DNA of 64,000 nt, from contig NZ_CP012257.1 in assembly GCF_001277175.1 (NCBI RefSeq), forward strand, positions 3,286,001-3,350,000. Direction: 5' to 3'. The notes beneath the pieces are model-generated. The model saw only the letters and a program-made list of their open reading frames with translations. It did no database searches and was not told where the DNA came from. Each line of letters starts with the position of its first letter. The stretch's first letter is position 1. The position numbers and the translations under genes are program-made. Below, piece after piece: positions 10,193 to 18,952 of the stretch. The stretch comes from Cronobacter universalis NCTC 9529 (GTDB lineage: Bacteria; Pseudomonadota; Gammaproteobacteria; Enterobacterales; Enterobacteriaceae).

Positions 10193-11395
10193 ATGGCAAT
10201 TAAATTAGAAATTAAGAATTTATATAAAATATTTGGAGAGCACCCGCAGCGGGCCTTTAAATATATTGAACAAGGGCTTTCAAAAGCCGAAATACTGGAA
10301 AAGACCGGGCTGTCTGTCGGCGTAAAAGACGCCACTCTGGCCATTGAAGAAGGCGAGATATTTGTGATCATGGGGTTATCCGGATCGGGTAAATCCACTA
10401 TGGTTCGCCTTCTCAATCGCCTGATTGAACCCACCCGCGGCCAGGTGCTGATTGACGGCGAGGATATCGCCAGAATATCTGACGCCGCGCTGCGCGAGGT
10501 GCGCAAGAAAAAGATAGCGATGGTATTCCAGTCATTCGCGCTGATGCCGCATATGACCGTATTAAATAATACCGCCTTCGGCATGGAATTAGCTGGCGTG
10601 CCGCTAAAAGTTCGTCACGAAAAAGCGCTCGATGCCCTGCGTCAGGTCGGGCTTGAGAATTATGCCCATGCGTATCCCGACGAACTTTCAGGCGGGATGC
10701 GCCAGCGCGTCGGGCTTGCGCGCGCGCTGGCGATTAATCCCGATATTCTGTTAATGGATGAAGCCTTCTCGGCGCTCGATCCGTTAATTCGCAGCGAAAT
10801 GCAGGATGAATTAATTAAGCTTCAGTCGCGCCACCAGCGCACCATCGTGTTTATTTCCCACGATCTGGATGAAGCCATGCGAATTGGCGATCGCATCGCG
10901 ATTATGCAAAACGGCGAAGTGGTGCAGGTCGGCACGCCGGATGAAATTCTCAATAATCCGGCGAACGATTATGTGCGCACGTTTTTCCGCGGTGTGGATA
11001 TCAGCCAGGTCTTTAGCGCGAAAGATATCGCGCGCCGCAGCCCCGCTGGTCTGTTGCGTAAAACGCCAGGCTTCGGCCCGCGCTCGGCCATCAAGCTGTT
11101 GCAGGATGAAGATCGCGAATTTGGTTATGTCGTCGAGCGCGGCAACCGCTTTGTCGGCACCGTGTCGGTGGATTCCCTGAAAGCGGCGCTGGCGGCAGGC
11201 CAGGGGCTGGACAGCGCGTTACTGGAGACGCCCGCGGCGGTGAGCGCCGACACGCCGCTAAGCGAACTGCTCTCGCCGGTTGGGCTTGCGCCGTGCGCCG
11301 TCCCGGTCGTCGGCGACGAGCAACAGTATGTGGGCGTTATCTCAAAAGGGGTATTGCTGAAAGCTTTAGATCGCGAGGGGGCTATCCATGACTGA
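10193..11395 (+). CDS. proV: Glycine betaine/proline betaine ABC transporter ATPase ProV
   Basis: This 400-residue ATPase energises osmoprotectant uptake with ProW and ProX. It has Walker A (GLSGSGKST), the Q-loop ([11 protein letters not shown]), the signature (LSGGMRQRV), Walker B ([13 protein letters not shown]) and the H-loop ([11 protein letters not shown]). Two C-terminal CBS domains (from about residue 280) sense ionic strength in this family. The ATG at 10193 opens [20 protein letters not shown], the expected N-terminus. It overlaps proW by eight bases. Confidence 0.95.
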   Translation: MAIKLEIKNLYKIFGEHPQRAFKYIEQGLSKAEILEKTGLSVGVKDATLAIEEGEIFVIMGLSGSGKSTMVRLLNRLIEPTRGQVLIDGEDIARISDAALREVRKKKIAMVFQSFALMPHMTVLNNTAFGMELAGVPLKVRHEKALDALRQVGLENYAHAYPDELSGGMRQRVGLARALAINPDILLMDEAFSALDPLIRSEMQDELIKLQSRHQRTIVFISHDLDEAMRIGDRIAIMQNGEVVQVGTPDEILNNPANDYVRTFFRGVDISQVFSAKDIARRSPAGLLRKTPGFGPRSAIKLLQDEDREFGYVVERGNRFVGTVSVDSLKAALAAGQGLDSALLETPAAVSADTPLSELLSPVGLAPCAVPVVGDEQQYVGVISKGVLLKALDREGAIHD

Positions 11396-12458
11396 TCAGA
11401 CGCAAAATCCGTGGGAAACCGGCAGCGCTGACGCCGCCGCGAACAGCGCCAGCAGCGCAGACGCCTGGGGTAGCCCGACGCCTGCGCCCGAGAGCGGCTC
11501 AACCGACTGGCTGAACAGCGCGCCCGCGCCTGCGCCCGAGCATTTCAATATCATGGACCCGTTTCATAACACGCTGATCCCGCTCGACCGCTGGGTGACG
11601 GAAGGCATCGACTGGGTGGTGACGCACTTCCGCCTGCTGTTCCAGGGCATTCGCGTGCCGGTGGATTACATCCTGAACGCTTTCCAGCAGCTGCTGCTGG
11701 GGATGCCCGCGCCGGTGGCGATTATCCTGTTCGCGCTGATCGCCTGGCAGATTTCCGGCGCGGGTATGGGAGTTGCGACGCTGGTATCGCTGATCCTCAT
11801 CGGCGCTATCGGCGCCTGGTCGCAGGCGATGGTGACGCTGGCGCTGGTGCTGACCGCCCTGCTGTTCTGCGTACTGATAGGCCTGCCGCTTGGGATCTGG
11901 CTGGCGAGAAGCCCGCGCGCGGCGAAAATTATTCGCCCGCTGCTGGATGCGATGCAGACGACGCCCGCGTTTGTTTATCTGGTGCCGATCGTCATGCTGT
12001 TTGGCATCGGCAACGTGCCGGGCGTGGTGGTGACGATTATCTTCGCCCTGCCGCCGGTGGTGCGCCTGACGATCCTCGGGATCAACCAGGTGCCGGAAGA
12101 TCTTATCGAAGCGGCGCGCTCGTTTGGCTCCAGCCCGCGCCAGATGCTGTTTAAAGTACAGTTGCCGCTGGCCATGCCCACCATTATGGCGGGGATTAAC
12201 CAGACGCTGATGCTGGCTCTCTCTATGGTCGTGATCGCCTCGATGATCGCCGTCGGCGGGCTCGGTCAGATGGTACTGCGCGGCATTGGCCGCCTCGACA
12301 TGGGGCTTGCCACGGTCGGCGGCGTGGGGATTGTTATCCTCGCCATTATTCTCGACCGCCTGACGCAGGCCGTGGGCCGCGACGCCCGCAGCCGCGGCAA
12401 CCGTCGCTGGTACGCGAGCGGCCCGCTTGGTCTTCTCACCCGTCCATTCATCAAATAA
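11388..12458 (+). CDS. proW: Glycine betaine/proline betaine ABC transporter permease ProW
   Basis: This 356-residue inner-membrane permease has a long hydrophilic N-terminal tail of about 100 residues rich in Ala, Ser and Pro, then membrane helices and the EAA coupling loop ([20 protein letters not shown]). The tail before the first membrane segment is characteristic of ProW. It overlaps proV and is followed after 54 bases by proX. Confidence 0.95.
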   Translation: MTDQTQNPWETGSADAAANSASSADAWGSPTPAPESGSTDWLNSAPAPAPEHFNIMDPFHNTLIPLDRWVTEGIDWVVTHFRLLFQGIRVPVDYILNAFQQLLLGMPAPVAIILFALIAWQISGAGMGVATLVSLILIGAIGAWSQAMVTLALVLTALLFCVLIGLPLGIWLARSPRAAKIIRPLLDAMQTTPAFVYLVPIVMLFGIGNVPGVVVTIIFALPPVVRLTILGINQVPEDLIEAARSFGSSPRQMLFKVQLPLAMPTIMAGINQTLMLALSMVVIASMIAVGGLGQMVLRGIGRLDMGLATVGGVGIVILAIILDRLTQAVGRDARSRGNRRWYASGPLGLLTRPFIK

Positions 12459-12512
12459 AGCGCCGGCGGCTCAGGCCGCCCGCTTTCCCTCATCTGAATA
12501 AAAGGAATAACG

Positions 12513-13508
12513 ATGCGACATTCTGTTCTTTTCGCCACAGCCTTTGCCACACTCGTTACCACCAGCGCCTTTGCCGCCGACCTGCCGGGCAAAGGCATTA
12601 CCGTCCAGCCAGTGCAGAGCACGATCTCCGAAGAGAGTTTTCAGACGCTATTAGTAAGCCGCGCGCTGGAAAAGCTCGGCTATACCGTGAATAAAACCAG
12701 CGAAGTGGATTACAACGTCGGCTACACCTCGATTGCCTCCGGTGACGCCACCTTTACCGCCGTAAACTGGCAGCCGCTGCATGACGATATGTACGCGGCC
12801 GCGGGCGGCGACAAGAAGTTTTACCGTGAAGGCACCTATGTGACCGGCGCGGCGCAGGGCTATCTGATTGACCGTAAAACCGCCGAAAAATATCACATCA
12901 CCAATATCGCGCAGCTGAAAGATCCGCAGCTCGCGAAGCTGTTTGACAGCAACGGCGACGGCAAAGCGGACATGATGGGCTGTACGCCTGGCTGGGGCTG
13001 CGAGGCGGTGATTAACCATCAGAACACCGCGTATGGCCTGCAAAACACCGTGACCGTGAACCACGGCAACTACGCGGCGATGATGGCGGACACCATTGCG
13101 CGTTATAAAGAAGGCAAACCGGTGCTCTATTACACCTGGACGCCGTACTGGGTGAGCGACGTGCTGAAGCCGGGTAAAGATGTGGTGTGGCTGCAGGTGC
13201 CGTTCTCGTCCCTGCCGGGCGAGCAGAAGGATATCGATACCAAACTTTCAAACGGCAATAACTTCGGCTTCCCGGTGAATACGATGCACATTGTGGCGAA
13301 TAAAGCCTGGGCGGAGAAGAACCCGGCGGCGGCGAAGCTGTTTTCAGTGATGAAATTGCCGATTACCGATATCAACGCCCAGAACGCGATGATGCACAGC
13401 GGCAGAGCGAGCGAGGCGGATATCGAGGGCCATGTGGATGGTTGGATCAAAGCCCACCAGCCGCAGTTCGACGGCTGGATCAAGGAAGCGCTGGCCGCGC
13501 AGAAGTAA
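12513..13508 (+). CDS. proX: Glycine betaine-binding periplasmic protein ProX
   Basis: This 331-residue substrate-binding protein has a clear Sec signal peptide ([21 protein letters not shown], cleaved before ADLPGKG). The aromatic residues that cage the betaine head group are present in [15 protein letters not shown] and [10 protein letters not shown]. Length and sequence closely follow the E. coli protein (330 residues). A Shine-Dalgarno (AAAGGAATAACG) precedes the ATG. Confidence 0.96.
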   Translation: MRHSVLFATAFATLVTTSAFAADLPGKGITVQPVQSTISEESFQTLLVSRALEKLGYTVNKTSEVDYNVGYTSIASGDATFTAVNWQPLHDDMYAAAGGDKKFYREGTYVTGAAQGYLIDRKTAEKYHITNIAQLKDPQLAKLFDSNGDGKADMMGCTPGWGCEAVINHQNTAYGLQNTVTVNHGNYAAMMADTIARYKEGKPVLYYTWTPYWVSDVLKPGKDVVWLQVPFSSLPGEQKDIDTKLSNGNNFGFPVNTMHIVANKAWAEKNPAAAKLFSVMKLPITDINAQNAMMHSGRASEADIEGHVDGWIKAHQPQFDGWIKEALAAQK

Positions 13509-13528
13509 GCGTTTTTCGATTCGAGACC

Positions 13529-13556
13529 ACACCCGCCGCCCGGCGGGTGTTTTTTT
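13529..13556 (+). terminator. Rho-independent terminator of proVWX
   Basis: ACACCCGCC and GGCGGGTGT form a nine-base stem around GCCC, followed by a seven-base T run, 20 bases after the proX stop. Confidence 0.85.
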
Positions 13557-13577
13557 GTCACGACGTTTTTGGTGTCA

Positions 13578-13657
13578 CGGCGGGTGCGCTGCGCTTACCC
13601 GCCCTACAAATGGAATCGCTTCTTTCAGGTAGGGTGGGTAAGCGCAGCGCACCCACC
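13578..13657. repeat. Inverted pair of REP-like intergenic repeats
   Basis: One unit (13579-13607, GGCGGGTGCGCTGCGCTTAC then CCGCCCTAC) faces an inverted unit (13629-13657, GTAGGGTGGGTAAGCGCAGC then GCACCCACC), with about 21 bases between. The head-to-head arrangement resembles a BIME. The same family occurs at 3615, 42625 and 62458. Confidence 0.8.
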
Positions 13658-13782
13658 GCCCCAAAACGCACAATCCGACACTTAACAAATCCTCAACAAT
13701 CTGGCGCTACGATGCGGTTCCGTTATCATAATGGCTTTCAGTAAGCGTTCTCCTGCCCTCTCAACCACATAACAGAAACACT

Positions 13783-14967
13783 ATGACTAAACAGACTCAA
13801 GGACTTAGCACGTCGCTGACGGTACTGATGTCCGTCGCCACGGGCCTTGTGGTCGCGAGCAACTACTACGCCCAGCCGCTGCTCGACACCATCGCCCACG
13901 CCTTCGCCATTACCGCCAACCAGGCGGGCTTTATCGTCACCGCCGCCCAGCTCGGCTACGCCTTCGGGCTGCTTTTTCTGGTGCCGCTTGGCGATATGTT
14001 TGAACGCCGCAGCATGATTGTGGTGATGACGCTGCTGGCCGCCGCCGGGATGCTTATCACCGCAAGCAGCCATACGCTCACGATGATGATTCTGGGCACC
14101 GCGCTGACCGGTCTGTTCTCCGTGGTGGCGCAGGTACTCGTGCCGCTCGCCGCCACGCTCGCCGCGCCGGAAAAACGCGGCAAAGTCGTGGGCACTATCA
14201 TGAGCGGCCTGCTGCTCGGCATTCTTCTGGCGCGAACCGTTTCCGGCGCGCTGGCGAGCCTCGGCGGCTGGCGCACCGTCTACTGGGTCGCGACGGTGCT
14301 GATGGTCATCATGGCGCTGGCGCTCTGGCGCGGCCTGCCCGCCGTGAAACAGACCAGCACGCTCAACTACCCGCAACTGCTCGGCTCCATCTTCAGCCTG
14401 TTTACCCGCGATAAACTACTGCGCACCCGCGCGCTGCTGGGCTGTCTGACCTTCGCCAACTTCAGCATTCTCTGGACATCAATGGCGTTTTTACTGGCGG
14501 GCGCGCCGTTTCATTTTTCAGACGGCGTGATTGGGCTGTTTGGCCTCGCGGGCGCGGCAGGCGCGCTCGGCGCGCGTCCGGCGGGCGGTTTCGTCGATAA
14601 AGGCAAAGCGCACCTTACCACCACCTGGGGGCTGGTTCTGCTGCTGCTGTCATGGATTGCCGTGGCGCTCGGCCAGTTCTCGGTTATCGCGCTGATTATC
14701 GGCATCCTGGTGCTCGATCTCACGGTACAGGGCGTGCATATCACCAACCAGAGCGTTATCTACCGTATCCACCCGGACGCGCGTAACCGCCTCACGGCGG
14801 GTTATATGACCAGCTATTTTATCGGCGGCGCGGCCGGATCGCTTATCTCCGCCTCCGCCTGGCAACACGCGGGCTGGAACGGCGTCTGCGCCGCGGGCGC
14901 GATTATCGCCCTACTAAATCTGGTAGTGTGGTGGCGCGGCTATCACCGCCACAGCGGGACAGAGTGA
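13783..14967 (+). CDS. MFS transporter (YgaY-position, drug/sugar exporter type)
   Basis: This 394-residue, 12-helix major facilitator protein has the A motif between helices 2 and 3 (PLGDMFERRSMIVVM) and the antiporter-type motif C region (LLLGILLARTVSGALASLGG). It occupies the place of ygaY, which is broken in E. coli K-12, between proX and emrR. The substrate is unknown; sequence features fit proton-driven efflux of small organic compounds. It is monocistronic. Confidence 0.8.
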   Translation: MTKQTQGLSTSLTVLMSVATGLVVASNYYAQPLLDTIAHAFAITANQAGFIVTAAQLGYAFGLLFLVPLGDMFERRSMIVVMTLLAAAGMLITASSHTLTMMILGTALTGLFSVVAQVLVPLAATLAAPEKRGKVVGTIMSGLLLGILLARTVSGALASLGGWRTVYWVATVLMVIMALALWRGLPAVKQTSTLNYPQLLGSIFSLFTRDKLLRTRALLGCLTFANFSILWTSMAFLLAGAPFHFSDGVIGLFGLAGAAGALGARPAGGFVDKGKAHLTTTWGLVLLLLSWIAVALGQFSVIALIIGILVLDLTVQGVHITNQSVIYRIHPDARNRLTAGYMTSYFIGGAAGSLISASAWQHAGWNGVCAAGAIIALLNLVVWWRGYHRHSGTE

Positions 14968-15443
14968 GGCCTGCGTCGCACCTTTGCCGTCCTGAATGCC
15001 AGCGAAGGGTGTTAAGGGCGGTAACACTCTGTTAAGGTTATGCTGAGTTATTTATTCGAGTGATTTTAACTTCGGCAATATATCAAAAACGTATATGGAT
15101 ATACCCACATCTTTACGCCCCTCCCTGCCTCTTCGCACATTCTCGTCGGCAGGGAGCATAAGCGAAACTTTGCCATCATTTATCAGCGGCTTGTCCGTGG
15201 CGTTTATCCCGCGTTTCTGCACTGTACCGCCTGGTTTGACATCATACGAAGCGACTTCTTACATTTCTGTTACTTATATGAACGGCCGCCGGCCCGCACC
15301 GTTTTTCGCCGATACGCGTAAGGCGCAGGCGCCGTCGCTTTCATATTCTGCCCGTCTGGCAAGGCGCGGGCGCTCCGGGTTATGGAATAGCCCGGAAGCT
15401 CATGACGGTAACGTAGCCATTAGTGATTCATCTGAATAATAGA
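14968..15443. other. Intergenic region where E. coli has ygaZH
   Basis: The 535-base gap between the MFS gene and emrR contains no ygaZ or ygaH (branched-chain amino acid exporter) homologue. The longest plus-strand frame (15095-15439) is rich in Ser, Pro and Arg with no recognisable domain, and I treat it as non-coding. Sequence from about 15440 onward is the emrR promoter. Confidence 0.5.
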
Positions 15444-15472
15444 TTTACATGATTTGTTACCGTCGTTATTAT
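15444..15472 (+). promoter_or_regulatory. Probable emrRAB promoter
   Basis: TTTACA (15444-15449) and TATTAT (15467-15472) are separated by 17 bases, 30 bases upstream of the emrR start. EmrR represses its own operon in E. coli by binding the promoter region. The exact operator was not delimited here. Confidence 0.55.
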
Positions 15473-15502
15473 ATCGGCTGCAATTAATGAGGTTATACCC
15501 AA

Positions 15503-16033
15503 ATGGATAGTTCGTTTACGCCCATTGAACAGATGCTTAAATTTCGCGCCAGTCGCTACGAGGATTTTCCGTATCAGGAAATTCTCCTGACTCGCCTGTG
15601 CATGCACATGCAGGGCAAGCTGCTGGAAAACCGCAATAAGATGCTGAAGGCTCAGGGGATTAACGAGACATTGTTTATGGCGTTGCTGACCCTGGAATCC
15701 CAGGAGAATCACAGCATTCAGCCGAGCGAGCTGAGCTGCGCACTGGGATCGTCGCGCACGAACGCCACCCGCATTGCCGATGAGCTGGAAAAGCGCGGCT
15801 GGATCGAGCGTCGCGAAAGCGATAACGATCGCCGCTGCCTGCATCTTCAGTTGACTGAAAAAGGTCAGGAGTTTTTACGTCAGGTGCTACCGCCGCAGCA
15901 TCACTGCCTGCATCTGCTGTGGTCTTCATTAAGCGGCCAGGAGAAAGAACAGCTTGAGCAGATTACCCGCAAACTGCTCGACCGCCTCGACCAGATGGAA
16001 GAGGACAATACGCTGCTTGAGGCCGTTCGCTAA
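15503..16033 (+). CDS. mprA: MarR-family repressor EmrR (MprA)
   Basis: This 176-residue winged-helix regulator represses emrRAB and is released by uncouplers and aromatic drugs. It has the MarR core with recognition region [20 protein letters not shown] and wing [19 protein letters not shown]. Length and sequence match E. coli MprA. It is the first gene of the emrRAB operon. Confidence 0.95.
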   Translation: MDSSFTPIEQMLKFRASRYEDFPYQEILLTRLCMHMQGKLLENRNKMLKAQGINETLFMALLTLESQENHSIQPSELSCALGSSRTNATRIADELEKRGWIERRESDNDRRCLHLQLTEKGQEFLRQVLPPQHHCLHLLWSSLSGQEKEQLEQITRKLLDRLDQMEEDNTLLEAVR

Positions 16034-16172
16034 AGCGCCGATAAGCGCTCGTTTCGCAAACGTGCCGTTGCAAGGAAACCGCTACACTGACAGGCCAGCA
16101 TCTGAATGCTGGCCTTTTTGACAACAGAGGTCGGCTATCGCCGACGACAACAATAAGAACGTGGAGATAAAC

Positions 16173-17348
16173 ATGAGCGCAAATGCGGAGAACACCACCC
16201 CGCAGCAACCGGTCAATAATAAGAAGGGCAAACGCAAAGGCGCCCTGCTGTTATTAACCTTGCTCTTTGTTGTTATTGCCGTGGCGTATGGCGTTTACTG
16301 GTTTTTAGTGGCGCGTCATTTTCAGGAGACCGATGACGCCTATGTGGCGGGGAATCAGGTACAAATCATGGCGCAGGTCTCCGGCAGCGTCACCAAAGTC
16401 TGGGTAGAGAACACCGACTTTGTGAAAAAAGGCGACGTGCTGGTGACGCTCGATCCGACCGACGCCCAGCAGGCGTTCGAGAAAGCGAAGACCGAGCTGG
16501 CTTCCAGCGTGCGTCAGACCCGCCAGCTGATGATTAACAGCAAGCAGTACGCGGCGAATATCGACGTCCAGAAAACCGCGCTGGCGCAGGCCCAGAGCGA
16601 CTTAAACCGTCGCGTGCCGCTCGGCAGCGCGAATTTAATCGGCCGCGAAGAGCTCCAGCACGCCCGCGATGCGGTCGCGAGCGCCCAGGCGCAGCTTGAC
16701 GTCGCTATTCAGCAGTACAACGCCAACCAGGCGATGATCCTCGGCTCGAAGCTTGAAGATCAGCCGGCGGTACAACAGGCCGCCACCGACGTGCGCAACG
16801 CCTGGCTTGCGCTGCAACGTACCAAAATCGTCAGCCCAATGACCGGCTTTGTGTCACGCCGTTCCGTTCAGGTGGGCGCGCAGATTAGCCCGACGACCCC
16901 GCTGATGGCTATCGTTCCGTCGAGCGGCCTGTGGGTGGACGCGAACTTTAAAGAGACTCAGCTCGCGCATATGCGCATCGGCCAGCCCGCTACCGTGGTG
17001 AGCGATATTTACGGCGATGACGTGGAGTACACCGGCAAAGTGGTCGGCCTCGATATGGGCACCGGCAGCGCCTTCTCCCTGCTGCCAGCACAGAACGCCA
17101 CCGGCAACTGGATCAAAGTGGTGCAGCGTCTGCCGGTACGTATTGAGCTTGACGCGAAACAGCTGGAGCAGCATCCGCTGCGCATCGGCCTTTCCACGCT
17201 GGTGAAAGTCGATACCACCAACCGCGACGGCGGCGTCCTCGCGACCCAGACCCGTTCTCAGCCCGCGTATGAAAGTAACGCGCGCGAAATCGGTCTGGAG
17301 CCGGTGAACAAGCTGATTAACGATATCGTGCAAGCGAACGCGGGTTAA
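16173..17348 (+). CDS. emrA: Multidrug efflux membrane fusion protein EmrA
   Basis: This 391-residue periplasmic adaptor links EmrB to TolC. One N-terminal transmembrane segment (ALLLLTLLFVVIAVAYGVYW) is followed by a lipoyl/barrel-sandwich domain (FVKKGDVLVTLDPTDAQQAF), a coiled-coil hairpin and the second lipoyl half. The ATG at 16173 is chosen because GGAG lies seven bases upstream and MSANAENTT matches the family; a GTG at 16161 contains that Shine-Dalgarno. EmrB follows after 14 bases. Confidence 0.94.
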   Translation: MSANAENTTPQQPVNNKKGKRKGALLLLTLLFVVIAVAYGVYWFLVARHFQETDDAYVAGNQVQIMAQVSGSVTKVWVENTDFVKKGDVLVTLDPTDAQQAFEKAKTELASSVRQTRQLMINSKQYAANIDVQKTALAQAQSDLNRRVPLGSANLIGREELQHARDAVASAQAQLDVAIQQYNANQAMILGSKLEDQPAVQQAATDVRNAWLALQRTKIVSPMTGFVSRRSVQVGAQISPTTPLMAIVPSSGLWVDANFKETQLAHMRIGQPATVVSDIYGDDVEYTGKVVGLDMGTGSAFSLLPAQNATGNWIKVVQRLPVRIELDAKQLEQHPLRIGLSTLVKVDTTNRDGGVLATQTRSQPAYESNAREIGLEPVNKLINDIVQANAG

Positions 17349-17362
17349 CCGGCGGAGGTTGT

Positions 17363-18901
17363 ATGCAGCAACGTAAACCGCTTGAAGGGGCGCAGCTGGT
17401 CGTTATGACCATCGCCCTTTCCCTTGCCACCTTCATGCAGGTGCTGGACTCCACCATCGCCAACGTGGCGATCCCGACTATCGCCGGTAACCTGGGCGCC
17501 TCGTTAAGCCAGGGCACCTGGGTTATCACCTCTTTCGGGGTGGCGAACGCTATCTCGATACCCCTGACCGGCTGGCTTGCGAAGCGCGTCGGTGAAGTGA
17601 AGCTCTTCGTCTGGTCCACCATCGCGTTCGCGATCGCCTCCTGGGCGTGCGGCGTCTCCAGTAGCCTGAACATGCTGATTTTCTTCCGCGTGATTCAGGG
17701 GATTGTGGCCGGGCCGCTGATCCCGCTCTCCCAGAGTCTGCTGCTGAGCAACTACCCGCCTGCCAAACGCTCTGTCGCGCTGGCGCTGTGGTCGATGACG
17801 GTGATCGTCGCGCCTATCTGCGGCCCGATCCTCGGCGGCTGGATCAGCGATAACTATCACTGGGGCTGGATCTTCTTTATCAACGTGCCGATCGGCATCG
17901 CCGTGGTATTGATGACGCTGCAATCGCTGCGCGGGCGGGAAACCCGCACCGAGCAGCGGCGCATTGACGCCGTGGGGCTGGGGCTGCTGGTGATAGGGAT
18001 TGGTTGCCTGCAGGTGATGCTCGATCAGGGTAAAGAGCTCGACTGGTTTAACTCGACCGAAATCGTGGTGCTGACGGTGGTGGCGGTGGTGGCGCTGAGT
18101 TTCCTGATTGTCTGGGAGCTCACCGACGAACATCCGATTGTCGACCTCTCGCTGTTTAAGTCGCGCAACTTCACCATCGGCTGCCTGAGTATCAGCCTTG
18201 CCTATATGCTCTACTTCGGCTCGATTGTGTTACTGCCGCAGCTGTTGCAGGAGGTCTACGGCTATACCGCGACCTGGGCGGGACTGGCGTCTGCGCCGGT
18301 CGGGATAATCCCGGTCATTCTCTCGCCGATTATCGGACGCTTCGCGCACCGGCTGGATATGCGCCGCCTGGTGACGTTCAGCTTTATTATGTACGCGGTG
18401 TGCTTCTACTGGCGCGCGTATACCTTCGAGCCGGGGATGGATTTCGGGGCGTCGGCGTGGCCGCAGTTTATTCAGGGCTTCGCGGTGGCGTGTTTCTTTA
18501 TGCCGCTCACCACCATCACGCTCTCCGGCCTGCCGCCGGAACGGCTGGCGGCGGCGTCGAGCCTGTCGAACTTCTTAAGGACGCTCGCGGGCTCCATCGG
18601 CACCTCGATAACCACGACGCTTTGGACCAACCGGGAATCGATGCACCACGCGCAGCTGAGCGAATCGGTCACGCCGTTTAACCCTAACGCGCAGGAGATG
18701 TATAACCAGCTCCAGGGCATGGGGATGACGCAGCAGCAGGCGTCCGGCTATATCGCACAGCAGATAACCAACCAGGGGCTGATTATCTCCGCTAACGAGA
18801 TTTTCTGGGCGTCCGCGGGCGTGTTCCTGGTGCTGCTGGGGCTAATCTGGTTCGCGAGACCGCCTTTCGGGGCGGGCGGCGGCGGCGGCGGCGCGCACTG
18901 A
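17363..18901 (+). CDS. emrB: Multidrug efflux MFS transporter EmrB
   Basis: This is a 512-residue, 14-helix DHA2-family proton antiporter exporting uncouplers and hydrophobic drugs through EmrA and TolC. It has the N-terminal D1 motif LDSTIANVAIPTIAGNLG, the A motif (GWLAKRVGEVKLFV) and motif C (VAPICGPILGGWISD). A glycine-rich C-terminus (GAGGGGGGAH) ends the protein. The operon closes with a strong terminator. Confidence 0.95.
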   Translation: MQQRKPLEGAQLVVMTIALSLATFMQVLDSTIANVAIPTIAGNLGASLSQGTWVITSFGVANAISIPLTGWLAKRVGEVKLFVWSTIAFAIASWACGVSSSLNMLIFFRVIQGIVAGPLIPLSQSLLLSNYPPAKRSVALALWSMTVIVAPICGPILGGWISDNYHWGWIFFINVPIGIAVVLMTLQSLRGRETRTEQRRIDAVGLGLLVIGIGCLQVMLDQGKELDWFNSTEIVVLTVVAVVALSFLIVWELTDEHPIVDLSLFKSRNFTIGCLSISLAYMLYFGSIVLLPQLLQEVYGYTATWAGLASAPVGIIPVILSPIIGRFAHRLDMRRLVTFSFIMYAVCFYWRAYTFEPGMDFGASAWPQFIQGFAVACFFMPLTTITLSGLPPERLAAASSLSNFLRTLAGSIGTSITTTLWTNRESMHHAQLSESVTPFNPNAQEMYNQLQGMGMTQQQASGYIAQQITNQGLIISANEIFWASAGVFLVLLGLIWFARPPFGAGGGGGGAH

Positions 18902-18911
18902 CGTTACTCGC

Positions 18912-18941
18912 AAAAAAGGCCCGCTCTGGCGGGCCTTTTTT
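18912..18941. terminator. Bidirectional terminator between emrB and the GGDEF-EAL gene
   Basis: The stem GGCCCGC/GCGGGCC with loop TCTG is flanked by an A run on the left and a T run on the right, so it can end both the emrB transcript and the convergent minus-strand gene. Confidence 0.85.
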
Positions 18942-18952
18942 ATTCACGGCGT

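Noticed and set aside
15095..15439. Plus-strand 114-codon frame before emrR
   Set aside because: Low-complexity Ser/Pro/Arg composition, no ribosome site, no family; ends in the emrR promoter.
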